This document shows positions 37,105 through 46,759 of a stretch of 64,000 nt of DNA, piece by piece. Where the stretch lies: the NCBI RefSeq assembly GCF_000148645.1, contig NC_014541.1, forward strand, positions 1,488,001 through 1,552,000, given 5' to 3'. The DNA comes from Ferrimonas balearica DSM 9799. GTDB lineage: Bacteria > Pseudomonadota > Gammaproteobacteria > Enterobacterales > Shewanellaceae. The position numbers and the translations under genes were made by a program. Position 1 is the stretch's first letter. The number at the start of each line of letters is the position of its first letter. The notes under the pieces are model-generated. The model did no database searches. It saw nothing but the letters and a program-made list of their open reading frames with translations, and was not told the DNA's origin.

Positions 37105-39351
37105 TCAGTTAAACTTGTGGTTTTTCTGAATGTTATCGGTGGTGTGGCAGGTGGCGCAGGACTCCGATACAGAGGCCTCTTCGCGGGTGCCTTTATGGAT
37201 GCCACCCATGTTGAGGATGTGGGCATCGGCAGCGGCGATCTTGGCGGCATCGAAGTAGGCGTCAGACAGGTGACAGGAGGCACAAACGGCGGTCTGCGGG
37301 CTGCTGTAGGTGCTGCTGCCGCTGAACTGCGGACCGGTGCTGACGTCATCCAGGGTGTAGCTGTTGTCGTGGCACACGGAACACTGGTTCATGCTGAAGA
37401 ACGCCTGTACATCCTCACGGCCATGGGCACGGACGCGGTCCATGGAGCTGGAGGCGTGTACGCGGGCCATCATGCTGGGCTTGTAGCCGTCAGCACCGTG
37501 GCACTGTGCACAGGTGTCGTTATCGGCGTTGCGGTAGTGGTAGCCGGAGCTGCGAACCACCATGTCATCAGTGTGACAAGCGGTGCAGTTCTCGTAGGCG
37601 GCTGCCGCATGACGACGAACTTCGCTGGCTTCACCGGCAACGGTCAGGTAACGGGTCTGAGACGCGTAGGGGCTGACCACGGCGGAGCACTGGCCATCAA
37701 CGTAATCGGTCAGGGCGTTGCTCTTGTTGCTGACGCAGGCATTGAAGTAGGCAGTCACGGCCAGAACATAGTCCTGGGCGGCTGTCGGGTTATCAATGTC
37801 ATTGAGCAGGGCAGCCAGGGTTTCGTGCGCCGGTACGGTTACGGTGCCAATACCGTTAGTGTTGACGGTGGCGGTGGCGTTGGAGCGGTTGGCCAGGAAC
37901 TGGCTGGAACCGTCGGCCGCGACAGCATTAACACGCACGGTAACGTTGCTCAGGGCGGAGCCGGAAACCGCTTCTTCGCCTTTGGTCACATTGAACTGAA
38001 TGTCGAAGTTGGTGCCATCCCAGCTCAGACCGGTGTAGTCAACGTCGATGTTGCTGCCCACGGTGGCGGCAGAGTGGCGACTCTCCATACCATGGTCAGA
38101 GAAGTGACGGAAGGCGCCACCACGGGTGTTGCCATCGTAGGAGCTGTGGCAGCTGATGCAGCCCTCTTCACGGTCACCGTAGTGGTAATCACCGTGGCAG
38201 TTCTGGCAGCTCTGCTTGTCCTGATCAGCAAACCAGTGCAGGGCGTGGTAGGTCACGTCCTCAGGCAGGGTCTCTTCAGTGGTGGTGTAATCCACGTGAC
38301 AGGCCAGGCAGTTGGCGGTGCTTTGCGGGTAAACCCCTTCCTCGTTGTTGAATTTGAGGAAGAACGCGGGGTTGGCTCCGTCTTTGGCGATCACGGAATC
38401 GAACTTGGCCACGCCGCGACGATCAGAGTGGGTGGCACCAGTGTGGATGGCGTGCACCAGACCCTTGATGGAGTGGGAGTACTCAATGGTGTTCTCACCA
38501 TCGGAAACGGTGCGAATGCCGTAATCGACGTGACAGAAAGCACACACTTCGGTGCTGGTGCCGTAGTGGGCGTTGCTCATCCGATAGGTGGGGTGTTCAT
38601 CCCGCGCGCTTTCGTACTGGTTGGCTTTCACATCCTCAGCGGTGTGACAAGCAAAGCAGGTCTGGTCAGCCAGAACGGTTTTCGGGCGCTCCGCTTCAAC
38701 ATTGCCCGCTTCCCAGTAGTAGGTGGCGTAGTGGGTGGCATCGTAGTCGGTCTTGTCGCCGGCCAGCTTGCGCTGTACCCGCATCATGACACCCTGCACC
38801 TGGCTGTCGTCGTAGGCGAAGAAGAACTCTGCACCGCCCTCCTCTTTGGTGGTCGGCAGCGCGTGATCGACGACAAAACGGTACTTGCCGGTCTCGATCT
38901 CCTCTACGGAGCACTCGTTGTAGGGGGTGTAGGAGGTGTTGCACATGGAGGCGCTGCCCCGGGTGCCATTGCGGTGATGGTAGCTGGCCCAGATCTCGCG
39001 GTTGTGAAGCGGTTCCGCCATCGGCTGGACGTCATCGCGTGTCGCTTCGCTCTCCAGCGCCATACGGCCCATCTTGAGGGTCAGGTTGTCGATGGTGGCA
39101 CCGTGAATGGCAACGCCATTGGTGTTCACCAGATCAAACTCCACCACCAGTTGGTTGCTTTCAGCGCTGTACTCCGCAAACAAGTTGCTGGTGTTCAGGC
39201 TGTCGGCTTGGCTGATGTGGACGCCGATGGGGCCCGGCTTGCCGTCTTCGCCATCGGAACCGTCCTTACCATCGCTGCCACAGCCGGCCAGCAAAGCGGA
39301 CACCGCCAGCGCGGACGCCAGCTTTTTCCAGTTGTTGTTATGGTCGCTCAT
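37105..39351 (-). CDS. Surface decahaem c-type lipoprotein (OmcA/MtrC family), stand-alone
   Basis: A 748-residue outer membrane cytochrome. The lipobox SALLAGC is followed by six Gly-X-Y triplets. Haems 1-5 are CFACH, CAFCH, CLACH, CQNCH, CISCH; haems 6-10 are CTACH, CAQCH, CSVCH, CASCH, CATCH. Between them is a beta domain containing a Cys pair. The ATG at 39351 is chosen because the upstream in-frame ATG lies inside the AGGGAAAAG Shine-Dalgarno. It has its own promoter and terminator. By position it matches the omcA slot of Shewanella, but orthology is not proven. Confidence 0.93.
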   Translation of the reverse strand: MSDHNNNWKKLASALAVSALLAGCGSDGKDGSDGEDGKPGPIGVHISQADSLNTSNLFAEYSAESNQLVVEFDLVNTNGVAIHGATIDNLTLKMGRMALESEATRDDVQPMAEPLHNREIWASYHHRNGTRGSASMCNTSYTPYNECSVEEIETGKYRFVVDHALPTTKEEGGAEFFFAYDDSQVQGVMMRVQRKLAGDKTDYDATHYATYYWEAGNVEAERPKTVLADQTCFACHTAEDVKANQYESARDEHPTYRMSNAHYGTSTEVCAFCHVDYGIRTVSDGENTIEYSHSIKGLVHAIHTGATHSDRRGVAKFDSVIAKDGANPAFFLKFNNEEGVYPQSTANCLACHVDYTTTEETLPEDVTYHALHWFADQDKQSCQNCHGDYHYGDREEGCISCHSSYDGNTRGGAFRHFSDHGMESRHSAATVGSNIDVDYTGLSWDGTNFDIQFNVTKGEEAVSGSALSNVTVRVNAVAADGSSQFLANRSNATATVNTNGIGTVTVPAHETLAALLNDIDNPTAAQDYVLAVTAYFNACVSNKSNALTDYVDGQCSAVVSPYASQTRYLTVAGEASEVRRHAAAAYENCTACHTDDMVVRSSGYHYRNADNDTCAQCHGADGYKPSMMARVHASSSMDRVRAHGREDVQAFFSMNQCSVCHDNSYTLDDVSTGPQFSGSSTYSSPQTAVCASCHLSDAYFDAAKIAAADAHILNMGGIHKGTREEASVSESCATCHTTDNIQKNHKFN

Positions 39352-39425
39352 CTCTTTTCCCTGCAAATTGAAAAGAACTTTTTGTTAATTGCCCGCCATC
39401 GTTAGAGAAAACGGGTCGATGCCAG

Positions 39426-39471
39426 AGTCTAGGGAAGCCCTAACAGGGGTAACGTGATCGCGATAACGCTC
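39426..39471 (-). promoter_or_regulatory. Predicted promoter with CRP-type site at -41.5 (upstream of 37105-39351)
   Basis: Palindrome CGTGA-TCGCGA-TAACG (39453-39468, centre 39460.5) and -10 TAGACT (minus strand, 39431-39426). The centre lies 34.5 bases from the -10 end, as at mtrC. The predicted start near 39419 gives a leader of about 68 bases. Confidence 0.55.
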
Positions 39472-39727
39472 ACTAAAGCCCTGAGGTGTATCGAAAATGT
39501 TTCGCCTGACCAGCCCCGTTACCTTTGGGCGAAAGAAAAGCCGAGGGCACGGGCAGGGAGGGGCGAATAAACCCGGTCGGGGAAGTGATGGCTGTTATGG
39601 CAGGGTTATCGGGGTGGCGAAAAGGTGAGCAAAGCTTGGCGGGCCACTCTGTGACCGTTGTGCACAGGTTATTCCGGGCCGGGGTGATCAGGATCGCAAA
39701 AGCCGCAATCCAACATTCTTAAGGGCG
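39472..39727. other. Non-coding spacer between two surface cytochrome genes
   Basis: No gene or palindrome is supported here. A short plus-strand open frame lacks a Shine-Dalgarno and looks spurious. Confidence 0.4.
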
Positions 39728-39757
39728 AAAAAAAGCGACCCGATTGGGTCGCTTTTT
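39728..39757 (-). terminator. Terminator after the surface cytochrome (39775-41988)
   Basis: On the minus strand AAAAAGCGACCC pairs with GGGTCGCTTTT around AATC, with further T residues. Confidence 0.9.
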
Positions 39758-39774
39758 GCAGTCAGACGAAGCGC

Positions 39775-41988
39775 TTAGTTACCGTGCAACGCGCGGATCT
39801 GATCCGGGTTGTGGCAGGTTGCGCAGCTTTCTGCGGCGTTGGCTTCAACGAACGCCTTGTCGCTGCTCAGTACAGCGCCGTAGGTCTCGATGTGAGCTTT
39901 GCCGGAGTCAGACAGGTACTTCATGTGGCAGCTCAGACAGGCGCCAGCATCAGAAGATACCCACAGGTCCTGACCATTTGCGTCGGCGTAACGCCATACC
40001 CGCTCGGGCGCACGGCCCAGAGCAATGCCGTCTACCTTGTCAGTTTTGGCGTGACAGGTGGAACAGTCGGTCTTGAGTACAGTGCCAGTCCCGGCGCCGC
40101 CATATTTCAGGTAGTGACCTTCTGCGTGGTGAGCTTTGTAGGCAAAGCTGGTCGGCTCTTTAGTTGCACCGTAGGACAGGCCTTTGTCCGGAGTGTGGCA
40201 GGCTTGACAGTTTACGCCGTTGTCGTAGTGAACAATCTCTTGATTGTGACAGCCCTGACATTTGGCCACGTCAATGATTTCACGACGCTCGGTAGCCGCT
40301 TCAGTGGTATCAACACCGTTCCAGACGAAGCGCAGCGGCTCATCCTGGATGTAGGCGAAGGTCACTTCGCTTTCGGTGCTGTCACAAGCGATGGGTTCAA
40401 CAACAGGACGCCCGTAACCGCCTTTCTTAAAGCAGGTGGCAACGCCAGCATACAGCTCAACATTTTGGCCATTCATTTCATCTGGCAGAACCAGGTTGCG
40501 GTTGGCGCTACTGATTGAGAAGGTCTTGGTGGTTTCGTTGTAGCTGGAAACTTGCTCATCGGTGAGAGCAAATCCGCGATCGCTGTACTTAGATCCATCC
40601 TGGTAAGTCGGGTAATCCTTCTCAATATCCCAGGAGATGTAGATGCTGGATTTGGTGTACATGCTCGGGTTGGCAATGAACTCTTTAGCAACGGCTTCGC
40701 CCTTGTCATCCAGGATCTGAACGTCGAAGGTCAGAACACCGTTCTCAGCCTTAACTTTGCTGAACTCAGCGGAGTAGCCCAGGCTGGCGTTGTAGCTCTT
40801 CATTACATCGCCATGAGCTTCTTCTGCGCTGCGAGCGTAGCCCTCAGCAACGTGGCAGGAGATACAGTCGCGGTTTTCCGGATCGTGGTACTTCTTCGGA
40901 TTGGTGGTGTGGCAAGCAATACAGGCTTCGTTGCTCTTGTCTGCTTTAAACAGAGCAGCATCCGCAGGAGCGCCTTCACCCTCTACGTGACATGCAGCAC
41001 AATCGGCAGCCGGTTTCTGGGGATACATTACCTTGCTGTAATCGTGCTCAGAGCCTTTGTAGCCAATCACGATGTAAGGAGCCGGGATCATGCCTTTGGC
41101 ATCCGCATCCGGGTGATCCGGTGCGTAAGTTTTACGGTCCTTGCCCTTGTGAATAGCGTGAATCATGTAAGTAAAGTCAACGCTATTGCCGGACTCCGGA
41201 TCGCCGGAGGTGGCCGTGTGGCAGGAGGCGCAGTTTTCGATATCGATGCGACGGCCGCCATGCAAAGCGAGGCTATCGGGCTGGTGGCAGGTATAACAGG
41301 CTTCGATGCTGACGACATCGCGAGTCTGAATGTCGTCGGTCATACCGGTGGAGGGCTGCCAGTCATAGTGACCATTGGCAACAGTTTGGGGCAGCTCCAG
41401 CTCCAGAGTGGCGCGATGGGTTGCTTCGCCGTTGTAAACCACCTCAAGAGGTTCGGTCACGCTGGCAACATTGATCTGGTAAGTGTAGGTATAGGTACCA
41501 TTACCATGATCGGTGAGGCAGTCCTCACAGCTGGAAGCCTTTTCAACGCCAGCCTGGAACTGGGCGCTGGGGTTCAAATGAGTGGTGTCTTCCGGGAGGT
41601 CACCCGGTTGCTTCTCACTATTGATGTAAGCTTGCCACTGATAACCGCGGTCTTGTTCAACTCCCTCTTCGGCGCCAGGCATGGCTTCAGTTACATGTGC
41701 CAACTGGGCGATACCAAAGCGTAGGTCATCGTCTTTAGTCAGACCATACAGCCCAACGCCGTTGGCATTTTCGAGGGTGAACTCAACGGTAACGGTACCG
41801 TTTTCAATTTGGGCATCGGTGAAGTGCGCAACGACAGTCGGGCTTTCACTTATATGAATACCAACCGGACCCGGCTTGCCGTCTTCACCGTTAGAGCCAT
41901 CACTACCATCACTGCCACAGCCGGACAGTGCGAGGGAAACCATGGCCGCGCTGGCCAGCAGTTTCCAGTTTTGTTTTGTTGTTGTCAT
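39775..41988 (-). CDS. Surface decahaem c-type lipoprotein (OmcA/MtrC family), stand-alone
   Basis: A 737-residue outer membrane cytochrome. The lipobox SLALSGC leads into six Gly-X-Y triplets nearly identical in pattern to those of the neighbour at 37105-39351. Haems 1-5 are CYTCH, CASCH, CAACH, CIACH, CISCH; haems 6-10 are CQGCH, CQACH, CSTCH, CLSCH, CATCH. An extra SSCEDCLTD Cys pair lies before the first haem. The true start is the ATG at 41988; the upstream in-frame ATG is part of the TTTGCAGGGAA leader. It is monocistronic. Confidence 0.93.
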   Translation of the reverse strand: MTTTKQNWKLLASAAMVSLALSGCGSDGSDGSNGEDGKPGPVGIHISESPTVVAHFTDAQIENGTVTVEFTLENANGVGLYGLTKDDDLRFGIAQLAHVTEAMPGAEEGVEQDRGYQWQAYINSEKQPGDLPEDTTHLNPSAQFQAGVEKASSCEDCLTDHGNGTYTYTYQINVASVTEPLEVVYNGEATHRATLELELPQTVANGHYDWQPSTGMTDDIQTRDVVSIEACYTCHQPDSLALHGGRRIDIENCASCHTATSGDPESGNSVDFTYMIHAIHKGKDRKTYAPDHPDADAKGMIPAPYIVIGYKGSEHDYSKVMYPQKPAADCAACHVEGEGAPADAALFKADKSNEACIACHTTNPKKYHDPENRDCISCHVAEGYARSAEEAHGDVMKSYNASLGYSAEFSKVKAENGVLTFDVQILDDKGEAVAKEFIANPSMYTKSSIYISWDIEKDYPTYQDGSKYSDRGFALTDEQVSSYNETTKTFSISSANRNLVLPDEMNGQNVELYAGVATCFKKGGYGRPVVEPIACDSTESEVTFAYIQDEPLRFVWNGVDTTEAATERREIIDVAKCQGCHNQEIVHYDNGVNCQACHTPDKGLSYGATKEPTSFAYKAHHAEGHYLKYGGAGTGTVLKTDCSTCHAKTDKVDGIALGRAPERVWRYADANGQDLWVSSDAGACLSCHMKYLSDSGKAHIETYGAVLSSDKAFVEANAAESCATCHNPDQIRALHGN

Positions 41989-42061
41989 CTCTATTCCCTG
42001 CAAATGAGAAACGATGTCTTTAAGTTGTTCTCACGACGGCGTGTATACCGCCGCACTGGTG

Positions 42062-42107
42062 AGTCTACGGGTGGCAGGTCAAAATAAATGTGACCGTGTT
42101 AACAAAG
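42062..42107 (-). promoter_or_regulatory. Predicted promoter with CRP-type site at -41.5 (upstream of 39775-41988)
   Basis: Palindrome TGTGA-CCGTGT-TAACA with A-rich flanks (42089-42104, centre 42096.5) and -10 TAGACT (minus strand, 42067-42062). The spacing is the same 34.5 bases. The predicted start near 42055 gives a leader of about 67 bases. Confidence 0.6.
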
Positions 42108-42264
42108 GTGGGCAGATGGAACGGCGAAAAATCCTCAAGGTAAACAAAGGTGTGATGCAGATTTCAGTGCTGCTTTTGAGGTGGGAAAAAGGTTTCCGGG
42201 ATGAGCGTTCGGTAAACAGTTGGCACAAAGTGATGACCGGGCGCTAACCCGGGAAACAGGCATG

Positions 42265-42291
42265 AAAAAAGGGGCCATCTGGCCCCTTTTT
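42265..42291 (-). terminator. Terminator after the undecahaem gene
   Basis: On the minus strand AAAAAGGGGCC pairs with GGCCCCTTTTT around AGAT. It ends the mtrDEF-undecahaem operon. Confidence 0.92.
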
Positions 42292-42305
42292 GGTTCGACT
42301 GATGC

Positions 42306-44750
42306 TCAGTCCAGCCCGTGCACCACGTCGTAGCCGGCACTGCGCCCGGCATCGTGGCAGGTGGCACAGGTTTCTGCCGCTTCGGTGGGCACATATTGAC
42401 CCGGTGTTCCGGCATAGACCCCACCATTTTGACGGAAGTGAGCCACCGCGGACGGATTGGCCTCTTCAGAGGTGGCGTGACAGCTGGCACAGGCCGCCAC
42501 TGCGGGTGAGAACTCACCGTCTGCGGCGCTGAATGCTGGCAGCGAGGCCATGGCAGACAGGCTGATCTGGCCGTCAGCGTGGCAGGTGGTGCAGTTAGCC
42601 GAGCTGTCCGGGTAGGTGATGGCCAGGTCGGTATTGCGACGCGCCGAGCGGGTACCCGCATGGATCTCGTGGATCATCACCTTGTACTCGAAGCCCTGGG
42701 AGAACGGCTTATTGGCGTGGGCCGAGCCGTTCGGGTTGTGGCAGGCCACACAGCTGCCATCGGTCAGCAGTACCGCGGTGTTCGGGGTGCCGGCGTGGCA
42801 GGAACCACAGGCGCTGTCCGGCGGATAGGTCTCATCGCCACGGGTGTTAACGTGGCTGGAGGAGAAGTCCGCCTGCTCGGCGTGACAGTTGACACAGCCC
42901 ATCTCAATGGCGGCTACGCGACGCATCATGACGTCACTGCCATCGGCAGAGAAGCTGGCCTTATTGCCGGCCACGATGGCGTCGATCACCCGTGCATCCG
43001 GACTGTCACAGGCCACCGGCACCAGAGTGCTGGTGTCGAGGTTGGTGATGCCGGCATTGGCGCAGACAAAGAGTTTGCCGTCGAGGAAGCCCTGAGCGGT
43101 GGCGGTAAACAGGTCATGCACCGTGGGGTCGATGCCGGTGACGGTGTAGGTAAAGCCACCCTCTGCGGCCGTTGAGGTGATGGTGCCACCGGAATTGGCG
43201 GTTTTCAGGTTGAACGCGATGCGTGACTTGTGACGGCCGTAGGCACTGGCGGTGTCGGCACGGACGCCACCAAGGTCATACTCACTGCCATTAAACGCGG
43301 CGGCGGTGACCCAGAACTCAGAGACGTTCGGGTCCATCTCCGGCGCCATGGTGCCTGCCCAGTTCAGGGTAAAGGTCAGGGTACCGGTGGCGGCGTCGAA
43401 ACTGCCGTTGCCCAGAGTGTAAGTGTACGCTTCGCGGGCATTGGCGGTGGCGTCGGCCTTGGCGAGGTGGTAAATGGCTGAGCCTTCGGGGTTGGTGTCG
43501 TCAGCGTGACAGCCGGCGCAGTTACCCTCGGCAAACGGGGTAAAGCCTTCGCTGTGGAACAGGCCGCGGGCGGTGCCATCCCAGTCCGCCGGAGCGAACT
43601 TTTCGTGGCAGCTCAGGCAGGCTTCCTGGCGATGGAAATACCAGTTGTTGGCCTGGGCTGGGGCATCCTCACCATCGAGGTGGCACACCTTACAGTCGTT
43701 GCCGTTGGCCGGGAAGGTGACTTCGCGGTAATCCTGACCGTTGCCCCTGAAGCCGATCATAAAGTACTCGGCCTTGTGGATCTGGTGCAGCATCGAGCCC
43801 AGATCGATGGTGGCGCCGGTCTCCGGGTCGCCCGAGTAGGGGGTGTGACACACGGTGCAGTTTTCCACTTCAAAGCGGGCACCACCGTGGAGGATCAACG
43901 GGTGGGCGGCGCTGTTGTCGTAGTCGTTGCTGTGGCAGCGCAGACAGGCCTGCTCCAGCACCACCAACTCGCGGGTGTCTGCGGCTTCCGCCATCGCGCC
44001 GGTGGCGGGGATAAAGTCGTAGTGGGCATTCACCAATGCGGCCGCGACATCCCCCCGGAAGCGACGCAGTTCCATGGTGACCCGGTGGGTCAGGTTGGCG
44101 TCATAGCTGGTATCGAGCCCGGTGATGGCCGGGTATTCCGACAGCGCGGTGGGGAAGGTGTATCGGTAGCTGCCGTTGCCGGTTGCTTCGAGACACTCGG
44201 TGGTGCATCCGGTTTCAATGCCCGCCTGGATCTGCGGCCCTTTCAGCGCGTCCCAGCCCTCCGGGAAGGTGTCTTCGACATTCACCTCGCCCGGTTCAAC
44301 CACACGGTTGATGTAGCTGGTCCACTGGGTCGACTTGGTGCCTTTGCCACTGCCATCCTCGGCACTGCCATCACTGGGCAGCGGTCGCAGTCGTTTCTGC
44401 AGGGTGGTGAGCTTGGCGATCCCCATGCCGATGCGATCCAGCTCGGCGTAGCTTTCCAGTCCAGAGATGGCCACGCCGTTGGCGTTGGTCAGATCGAAAT
44501 CCACCATCACCATGCCGGCATCATCGATGGTGACACCGGTAATGGTGGCATTGAGGCTGTTGGCGGCGGCGACGTCAATGCTGACTTCGCCCGGGGGCCC
44601 CTCGGGCCCGTCCGCGCCATCGTCACCGTCGTCGGGACAGCCGGTCAGGGTCAGAGCCAGGGTCGCGGTGGCCAGCAGGGTGCGCCAGGGCGCCAGGGGA
44701 GTGGATGGGTTCATAAGGCGGTCCTGTTGTCGGTTAAACCAAGTGGTCAT
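42306..44750 (-). CDS. Surface undecahaem c-type lipoprotein (UndA-like)
   Basis: An 814-residue member of the OmcA/MtrC family with eleven CXXCH motifs: CLRCH, CTVCH, CKVCH, CLSCH, CAGCH in the first group, and CVNCH, CGSCH, CVACH, CTTCH, CASCH, CATCH in the second. A 5+6 arrangement is reminiscent of Shewanella UndA. The lipobox LTLTGC is followed by PDDGDDGADGPEGPPG. A CTTEC pair lies before haem 1. The ATG at 44750 has a perfect AAGGAG; an internal ATG at 44714 is also possible. It starts 10 bases after mtrF and is the last gene of that operon. Confidence 0.92.
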   Translation of the reverse strand: MTTWFNRQQDRLMNPSTPLAPWRTLLATATLALTLTGCPDDGDDGADGPEGPPGEVSIDVAAANSLNATITGVTIDDAGMVMVDFDLTNANGVAISGLESYAELDRIGMGIAKLTTLQKRLRPLPSDGSAEDGSGKGTKSTQWTSYINRVVEPGEVNVEDTFPEGWDALKGPQIQAGIETGCTTECLEATGNGSYRYTFPTALSEYPAITGLDTSYDANLTHRVTMELRRFRGDVAAALVNAHYDFIPATGAMAEAADTRELVVLEQACLRCHSNDYDNSAAHPLILHGGARFEVENCTVCHTPYSGDPETGATIDLGSMLHQIHKAEYFMIGFRGNGQDYREVTFPANGNDCKVCHLDGEDAPAQANNWYFHRQEACLSCHEKFAPADWDGTARGLFHSEGFTPFAEGNCAGCHADDTNPEGSAIYHLAKADATANAREAYTYTLGNGSFDAATGTLTFTLNWAGTMAPEMDPNVSEFWVTAAAFNGSEYDLGGVRADTASAYGRHKSRIAFNLKTANSGGTITSTAAEGGFTYTVTGIDPTVHDLFTATAQGFLDGKLFVCANAGITNLDTSTLVPVACDSPDARVIDAIVAGNKASFSADGSDVMMRRVAAIEMGCVNCHAEQADFSSSHVNTRGDETYPPDSACGSCHAGTPNTAVLLTDGSCVACHNPNGSAHANKPFSQGFEYKVMIHEIHAGTRSARRNTDLAITYPDSSANCTTCHADGQISLSAMASLPAFSAADGEFSPAVAACASCHATSEEANPSAVAHFRQNGGVYAGTPGQYVPTEAAETCATCHDAGRSAGYDVVHGLD

Positions 44751-44760
44751 GGGCGACTCC

Positions 44761-46707
44761 TTATTGGGCCGGGGCCAGTCCGTGGGCCGGTGCGACGTCA
44801 TAGCTGCGACCCGGGCCATGGCAGGTGGCACAGCCCTTATCGCCAGCGGCCATATCAAAATCACCGCCAAATACCGCGCCCTGTTGGGTCATGTGACCCT
44901 GGGCAGACGCGCTGCTGTGGCAGACGGCACAGGTGGCCGCTTCGAGGCTGGTGAAGGTGCCGTCATCCAGTGCCATCGGCGGCAGGGACGTCAGCAGGGG
45001 CAGGGCAAAGCTGTCGCCCTCATCCCCGGAAATGTGGCATTGGCGGCAGTTCCCCACCGGTGCCGGGTAGACCAACTCCTCATACCCTGCGCGCTGGCCG
45101 GTATGAATGGCGTGGATCATATGGCTGTAGTTGGCGTTGGTGGCGGAGACGTTGTCTGCGCCTGCGGTTGCCACCATCTGGCCGTTATGGCAGAGCTGGC
45201 ACTGCTGGCTCAGGTCATTGCGGGCGCCGTGGAAGTTCAGCTGTTGGTCACCATGGCAGCTGCCACAGGTTTCGTTGCTGACCACATCGCGGCGTGCCGT
45301 ACCGGTTCCCGCGGTGAAGAACTCGGTAAAGCTGGCGATGGGGGTTGTCTGGGCGTTGGCATCCTCGCAGGGCACCAAGGTGTCACCGCTGCGGCAGATC
45401 CGTCCCTGCATGGCCACTGCGCCACCCTGGTCGGCTTCTGTGCCTGGCGGAATGGTCAGGCCCGGCAGGGTGTACTGGTATTGGCCGGGGCCCAGGACGG
45501 TGTCCGGAGTCAGGCTTTCCAATCGGATGTTGGGGGCCGAGGTGGTGCTGTAGTCAAAGCTGGTGCCCCAGTTGGCATAGAGGCGCAGATCATTGACGTA
45601 GGGCAGTTGGTCAGGACTGCTCAGGGCTTCGCCGGTGACCGGGTTGCTGAGGTTCACCACGATACTGAGACTGGCGGCGGCCGGGTCAAAGGTGATGCTC
45701 TCGATGGTGGCACTGAACTGCCCCAATGCGTCCGCTTTGGCGGTTTGCAGATGGGCACTGCGGGTCCAGTCCGGGTTATGACAAGCGACACAGTTGCTGT
45801 TGTCGGCCTGAGCCGGGTGACCCACACCCGCCACAAAGTCGATGTTGCTGTGGCAGCTGCCGCACGCCAGTTGGCTTGGGAACAGGGCCCAGTTGTCGGA
45901 CTCCGGCAAGGCTTCGCCGCCGGTGTGGCAGGTTTCGCAATTCAGGAAGTTGGCCAGTTCGCTTTGGCCGTGTGCGGAGTGGGCCAGGCCGGACAGCACG
46001 TTGGCCGGATTGGAGATGCGGTTGTCGGCGTGGCAGACGGTGCAGGTCTCCAGCTCGGTGTAGCGGCCGCCATGACGGACACTGCCCAGATCGGTATGGC
46101 AGCTCTCGCAGCTTTCAGTGGCGGCAATCAGGCGGGTGTAGTGGGGATCACTGTTCGGGGGCGTGAAATCCACAAAAGTGTTCACCACCGGCAGCGCCGT
46201 GCCATCGGGCAGGGCATCCCCGCCCACCTTCACCACCAGACGCTGAGTGGCGTCAGCGCTGTACTCGACACCGTTCGCATCGTTCACGCTGAACTGGGTC
46301 TGGTAGTCGTAGAAGCCGTTGCCAAAGTCGGTCCAGACGCCGGGGCACTCGCCCTGTGGCGTGCAGGTTTCCGAGCCGAGGAAGCGCCATTCACTGCTGT
46401 TGCCGGCGCCGGTAAACCCGGTGGGCAACAGTTGGGCAGCCAGAATCACGGCACTGGGCAGGCCGGCAACCCCTTCGTCATTCTGGTTGGTCACCAGCAG
46501 TCGGAGTGTGAACTGGCCATCCTCGTTGATGGCATAGCGCTCAATGTTGGCGTTGATCTCGGTGACCTCCTGAGCCGGAGGCGGTGTGTCCGGACCAGAC
46601 GGCCCCTGGGCGCCGTCATTGCCGTCTTTACAGGCGCTCAGCAGGCTCAGCGCCATCACTCCGGCCAGCAGGAGACGCAGGGAGGAGAGGTCACTTCCAG
46701 TTTTCAT
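44761..46707 (-). CDS. mtrF: Surface decahaem c-type lipoprotein, MtrF position
   Basis: A 648-residue OmcA/MtrC-family cytochrome. The lipobox LSLLSAC is followed by a short Gly-rich linker. Haems 1-5 are CESCH, CTVCH, CETCH, CGSCH, CVACH; haems 6-10 are CGSCH, CQLCH, CRQCH, CAVCH, CATCH. Non-haem Cys pairs (ETCTPQGEC and ICRSGDTLVPC) lie in the beta domains. I place the start at ATG 46707 with AAGGAG upstream; a start at 46770 would overlap mtrE and precede the signal peptide. Symbol by synteny with mtrD-mtrE-mtrF. Confidence 0.92.
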   Translation of the reverse strand: MKTGSDLSSLRLLLAGVMALSLLSACKDGNDGAQGPSGPDTPPPAQEVTEINANIERYAINEDGQFTLRLLVTNQNDEGVAGLPSAVILAAQLLPTGFTGAGNSSEWRFLGSETCTPQGECPGVWTDFGNGFYDYQTQFSVNDANGVEYSADATQRLVVKVGGDALPDGTALPVVNTFVDFTPPNSDPHYTRLIAATESCESCHTDLGSVRHGGRYTELETCTVCHADNRISNPANVLSGLAHSAHGQSELANFLNCETCHTGGEALPESDNWALFPSQLACGSCHSNIDFVAGVGHPAQADNSNCVACHNPDWTRSAHLQTAKADALGQFSATIESITFDPAAASLSIVVNLSNPVTGEALSSPDQLPYVNDLRLYANWGTSFDYSTTSAPNIRLESLTPDTVLGPGQYQYTLPGLTIPPGTEADQGGAVAMQGRICRSGDTLVPCEDANAQTTPIASFTEFFTAGTGTARRDVVSNETCGSCHGDQQLNFHGARNDLSQQCQLCHNGQMVATAGADNVSATNANYSHMIHAIHTGQRAGYEELVYPAPVGNCRQCHISGDEGDSFALPLLTSLPPMALDDGTFTSLEAATCAVCHSSASAQGHMTQQGAVFGGDFDMAAGDKGCATCHGPGRSYDVAPAHGLAPAQ

Positions 46708-46759
46708 GTCACGGGCTCCTTGTGCACGTGGCCCTGTTGCGGCTTTCGGGGCGTCGAAC

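Noticed and set aside
32867-39405. Very long open frames on the plus strand opposite the cytochrome and barrel genes (for example 32867-34894 and 37117-39405).
   Set aside because: They are antisense shadows of GC-rich coding sequence. Their translations are low-complexity Val/Gly/His-rich, they lack ribosome-binding sites, and the minus-strand genes have clear signal peptides and CXXCH motifs.
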